NCBI GenBank assembly: GCA_007132965.1 | Contig: SLNQ01000172.1 | Span: 1 to 57,919 of the forward strand | Reading direction: 5' to 3' | Length of the DNA stretch: 57,919 nucleotides | Source: Gemmatimonadota bacterium | GTDB taxonomy: Bacteria > Gemmatimonadota > Gemmatimonadetes > Longimicrobiales > Gaopeijiaceae | In this document: in pieces, positions 55,604-57,919 of the stretch | Numbering within the stretch: the stretch's first letter is position 1 | Layout of the letters: each line of letters starts with the position of its first letter | Notes under the pieces: generated by a model | The model's database searches: none | The model's input: only the letters and a program-made list of their open reading frames with translations | What the model was told of the DNA's origin: nothing | Program-made: the position numbers and the translations under genes

Positions 55604-57919
55604 TCAGTCCTGGCTGGCGCTGCTGGATCCGGCGAGACTCCGGGCGAATTCCTCCACCTGGAAGCACTCGATGAGGTCGCCCACCTTGATGTCGTTGAAG
55701 TTGGCGATGCCGATTCCGCATTCAAACCCCTCCCGAACCTCCTTGACGTCGTCCTTGAACCGTTTCAGGGACTCGATCTCGCCGGTGTAGACCACCGAAC
55801 CGTCCCGGATCAGGCGGACCTCTCCTTTGCGGTCGATGATCCCGTCCGTGACGTAGCACCCGGCAATGGTGCCCACCCGGGAGATCTTGAAGATCTCTCG
55901 GACCTCGGCGGTTCCCAGCACCGTCTCCCGCTCCTCGGGAGACAGCATTCCCTCCATGGCCTGGCGGATCTCGTCCACCGCCTCGTAGATCACGTCGTAG
56001 CTCCGGATGTCCACCCCACTGGACTCAGCCAGCTGCCGGGCGTTGGTGTCGGGTCGGATCCGGAAGCCGATGATCACGGCTCCAGCCGTCTCGGCCAGCA
56101 GCACGTCGGACTCGTTGATGCTCCCCACGCCCCGGTGAACGATCTCCACGCGCACCTCGTCGGTGGACAGCTGTTCCAGCGAGTCGGCCACTGCCTGCAC
56201 CGATCCGTCCACGTCGGCCTTGACGATAATGGGCAGCGAGCTCACCTCGCCCTCAGCCAGGAAGTGGGCAAAGTCGCCCAGCTTGAGGCCCCGGTCCTTG
56301 ATCCGGAGCTGTTTCTCCCGCTCCAGGCGCTGGCGGGTGCGGGCAATCTCGGCGGCCCGATCCGCTTCCATGACCTGAAGCGTATCTCCTGCCTGGGGCA
56401 CACCGCCCGCCCCCAGAATCTGCACGGGCCGGCCGGGAGGCGCCTCGTCTACCGGGTTGCCTCGTTCGTCCAGCATGGCCCGAACCTTTCCGTCGAATTT
56501 TCCGCAGATGAAGGCGTCTCCAACGCGGAGCGTCCCCTTCTGCACCAGGACGGTGACCACGGCCCCCTTGCCCACGTCCAGCTTGGATTCGATGACCGCG
56601 CCCTGGGCCTCCCGGTCCGGGTTGGCCTTCAACTCCAGGATCTCAGCCTGCAGGAGGATCTTCTCCAGGAGATCGTCGATACCCTGACCGGTCTTCGCCG
56701 AGATCTCGGCCACGAGTACCTCGCCACCGAACTCCTCCACGGTGACCTCGTGCTGGAGCAACTCCTGCTTGACCTTCATCGGGTCTGCACCGGGAAGGTC
56801 CATCTTGTTGACGGCCACCACGATGGGCACCCCCGCGTTCTTGGCGTGGGAGATGGCCTCAATGGTCTGGGGCATGATGGAGTCGTCAGCGGCCACCACC
56901 AGGACCACGATGTCGGTGACGTCGGCTCCCCTGGCCCGCATGGCGGTAAACGCCGCGTGTCCGGGGGTGTCGAGGAATGCGATGGAGCGACCGCCGTCCA
57001 ACTCCACGTGGTAGGCTCCGATGTGCTGCGTGATCCCGCCGGACTCGCCGGCCACCACGTTGGTCTTCCGGATGGAATCGAGGAGGAGGGTCTTCCCGTG
57101 GTCCACGTGTCCCATGATGGTGACCACCGGCGGCCGCGGCTCCAGGAGTTCCGGATCCTCGATTTCCTCCTCTTCCTCATCTTCGTCCGCGCCCGTGTAC
57201 TCCTCCTCGCGCACGGCGTTGAAGTTGAACTCCTCCAGGAGCAGTTCGATCTGGTCGAAGTCCAGGCGCTGGTTGATGGTGACCATCAGCCCCAGGTTCT
57301 TGAAGGCGGCGCTCACCAGGTCCGTCGAGGGAACATCGATGAGCTCGGAGAGCTCGGCCACCGTCAAGAACTCGTTGACCCGGACGGTCTTGGCTTCCTG
57401 CTCCTCCTGCTGCCGCTCTTCTTCTTCCTGGGCCGCCTGTTCCTCCTTGCTGGGCCGGGACGAGCTCTTGCGGCGACGCTTCTTGCCTCCGCCTTTCAGC
57501 TCAGCCATCACCCGCTGGATATTGTCCTGGACCGCGTCCTGGTCGACCCGCTTGCGGCGCTTCCCCTTCTTCTTGCCCTTCCGGCGTCCGTCGGGGGTGT
57601 AACCGTCGGCCTGGATCCGCACCTGGCCTCCCGGGCCGGCGCTGGCGGCGGGTACGGGCTTGGCTGCCGGAGCGTCCTCCTTCTTGCCTCCCCGGGCCTT
57701 GGCGGGCTTTCGTCGGGGCGTCGGCTGGTCCTTTCCAGCCATGTCCGACGGGAGCTTCAGCCTCCGGCGAGGACGGTCATCCGCGTCCTCGTCATCTGTG
57801 TCGTCCTCGGCGGTGTCGGCGGCCTCGGGCTCCTCGGCGGCTTCCGCCTGAACCGTGGGCTCTTCCTTTTCATCGGTGGCCGCCGTCTCGGCGGGAGCCT
57901 CCTCCGGCTCCTCGTCCGG
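55604..57919 (-). CDS. infB: Translation initiation factor IF-2 (N-terminus outside window)
   Basis: GTPase that places initiator tRNA on the 30S subunit. 771 residues are visible, and the frame stays open to the window end, so the protein continues beyond it; the ATG at 57742 is internal. The visible N-terminal stretch is an acidic/Ala-rich linker (DEEPEEAPAETAA) and then a Lys-rich region. The GTPase core has G1 GHVDHGKT, G3 DTPGH and G4 NKMD. The EF-Tu-like and C2 domains follow. It heads the visible infB-DUF503-rbfA-truB-ribF-rpsO-pnp block. Confidence 0.97.
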   Translation of the reverse strand, partial: PDEEPEEAPAETAATDEKEEPTVQAEAAEEPEAADTAEDDTDDEDADDRPRRRLKLPSDMAGKDQPTPRRKPAKARGGKKEDAPAAKPVPAASAGPGGQVRIQADGYTPDGRRKGKKKGKRRKRVDQDAVQDNIQRVMAELKGGGKKRRRKSSSRPSKEEQAAQEEEERQQEEQEAKTVRVNEFLTVAELSELIDVPSTDLVSAAFKNLGLMVTINQRLDFDQIELLLEEFNFNAVREEEYTGADEDEEEEEIEDPELLEPRPPVVTIMGHVDHGKTLLLDSIRKTNVVAGESGGITQHIGAYHVELDGGRSIAFLDTPGHAAFTAMRARGADVTDIVVLVVAADDSIMPQTIEAISHAKNAGVPIVVAVNKMDLPGADPMKVKQELLQHEVTVEEFGGEVLVAEISAKTGQGIDDLLEKILLQAEILELKANPDREAQGAVIESKLDVGKGAVVTVLVQKGTLRVGDAFICGKFDGKVRAMLDERGNPVDEAPPGRPVQILGAGGVPQAGDTLQVMEADRAAEIARTRQRLEREKQLRIKDRGLKLGDFAHFLAEGEVSSLPIIVKADVDGSVQAVADSLEQLSTDEVRVEIVHRGVGSINESDVLLAETAGAVIIGFRIRPDTNARQLAESSGVDIRSYDVIYEAVDEIRQAMEGMLSPEERETVLGTAEVREIFKISRVGTIAGCYVTDGIIDRKGEVRLIRDGSVVYTGEIESLKRFKDDVKEVREGFECGIGIANFNDIKVGDLIECFQVEEFARSLAGSSSASQD

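Overview
The window looks like a piece of chromosome from a high-GC Gram-negative bacterium. It is densely packed, almost every gene is on the minus strand, and 1- to 4-base stop/start overlaps are common (ATGA, GTGA, TGATG), as are GTG or TTG starts. The mix of genes best fits Gemmatimonadota: a JAMM-domain/DinG-type helicase fusion, DUF4159 and DUF4175 proteins, M14 carboxypeptidases, a DUF5777-like barrel and archaeal-type ProRS. That placement is inferred from gene content and was not computed. No rRNA, tRNA, CRISPR array, insertion sequence, prophage or attachment site was seen.

Layout: 1-906 is the 3' end of an M14 peptidase gene cut by the window edge. 881-5955 (minus) holds an Ig-like lipoprotein, valS and a TonB-like N-terminal protein. 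6108-8135 (minus) is a small metabolic operon: a DapL-like aminotransferase, a fumarylacetoacetase-family enzyme and a small membrane protein. 8259-16995 (minus) is a tight cluster of DUF4159, DUF4175, TPR-like and 'asparagine synthetase B-like' secreted proteins, ending in the JAMM-helicase. rsmI and trxA follow. They are divergent from a methylmalonyl-CoA epimerase gene across a region with a 20-bp perfect palindrome. 18842-29129 is a mixed envelope and stress region: lipoproteins, an orphan histidine kinase, clpB, M48 and M14 peptidases and a small outer-membrane protein.

29454-32662 (plus) is the most distinctive block. An Lrp/AsnC regulator is followed by a promoter/operator-like region and three overlapping genes. 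Each encodes a protein with a complete type-1 copper (cupredoxin) ligand set: a carboxypeptidase-regulatory-like lipoprotein with a C-terminal cupredoxin, a small cupredoxin lipoprotein, and a DUF5777-like outer-membrane barrel fused to a cupredoxin. This looks like a dedicated copper/electron-transfer module spanning the cell envelope.

32681-57919 (minus) is a long run of core genes. In transcription order it contains infB (its 5' end is outside the window), DUF503, rbfA, truB, ribF, rpsO, pnp, an M16 peptidase, ald, dut, mreB, mreC, mreD, mrdA, rodA, accD, folC, hisS, a small membrane gene, proS, lysA and guaA. Together these cover translation initiation, ribosome assembly, RNA decay, the rod-shape elongation machinery, and amino-acid, folate and lipid supply. 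Several starts were re-chosen from Shine-Dalgarno spacing or overlap with the upstream stop. The most notable is the JAMM-helicase, which appears to start at CTG.
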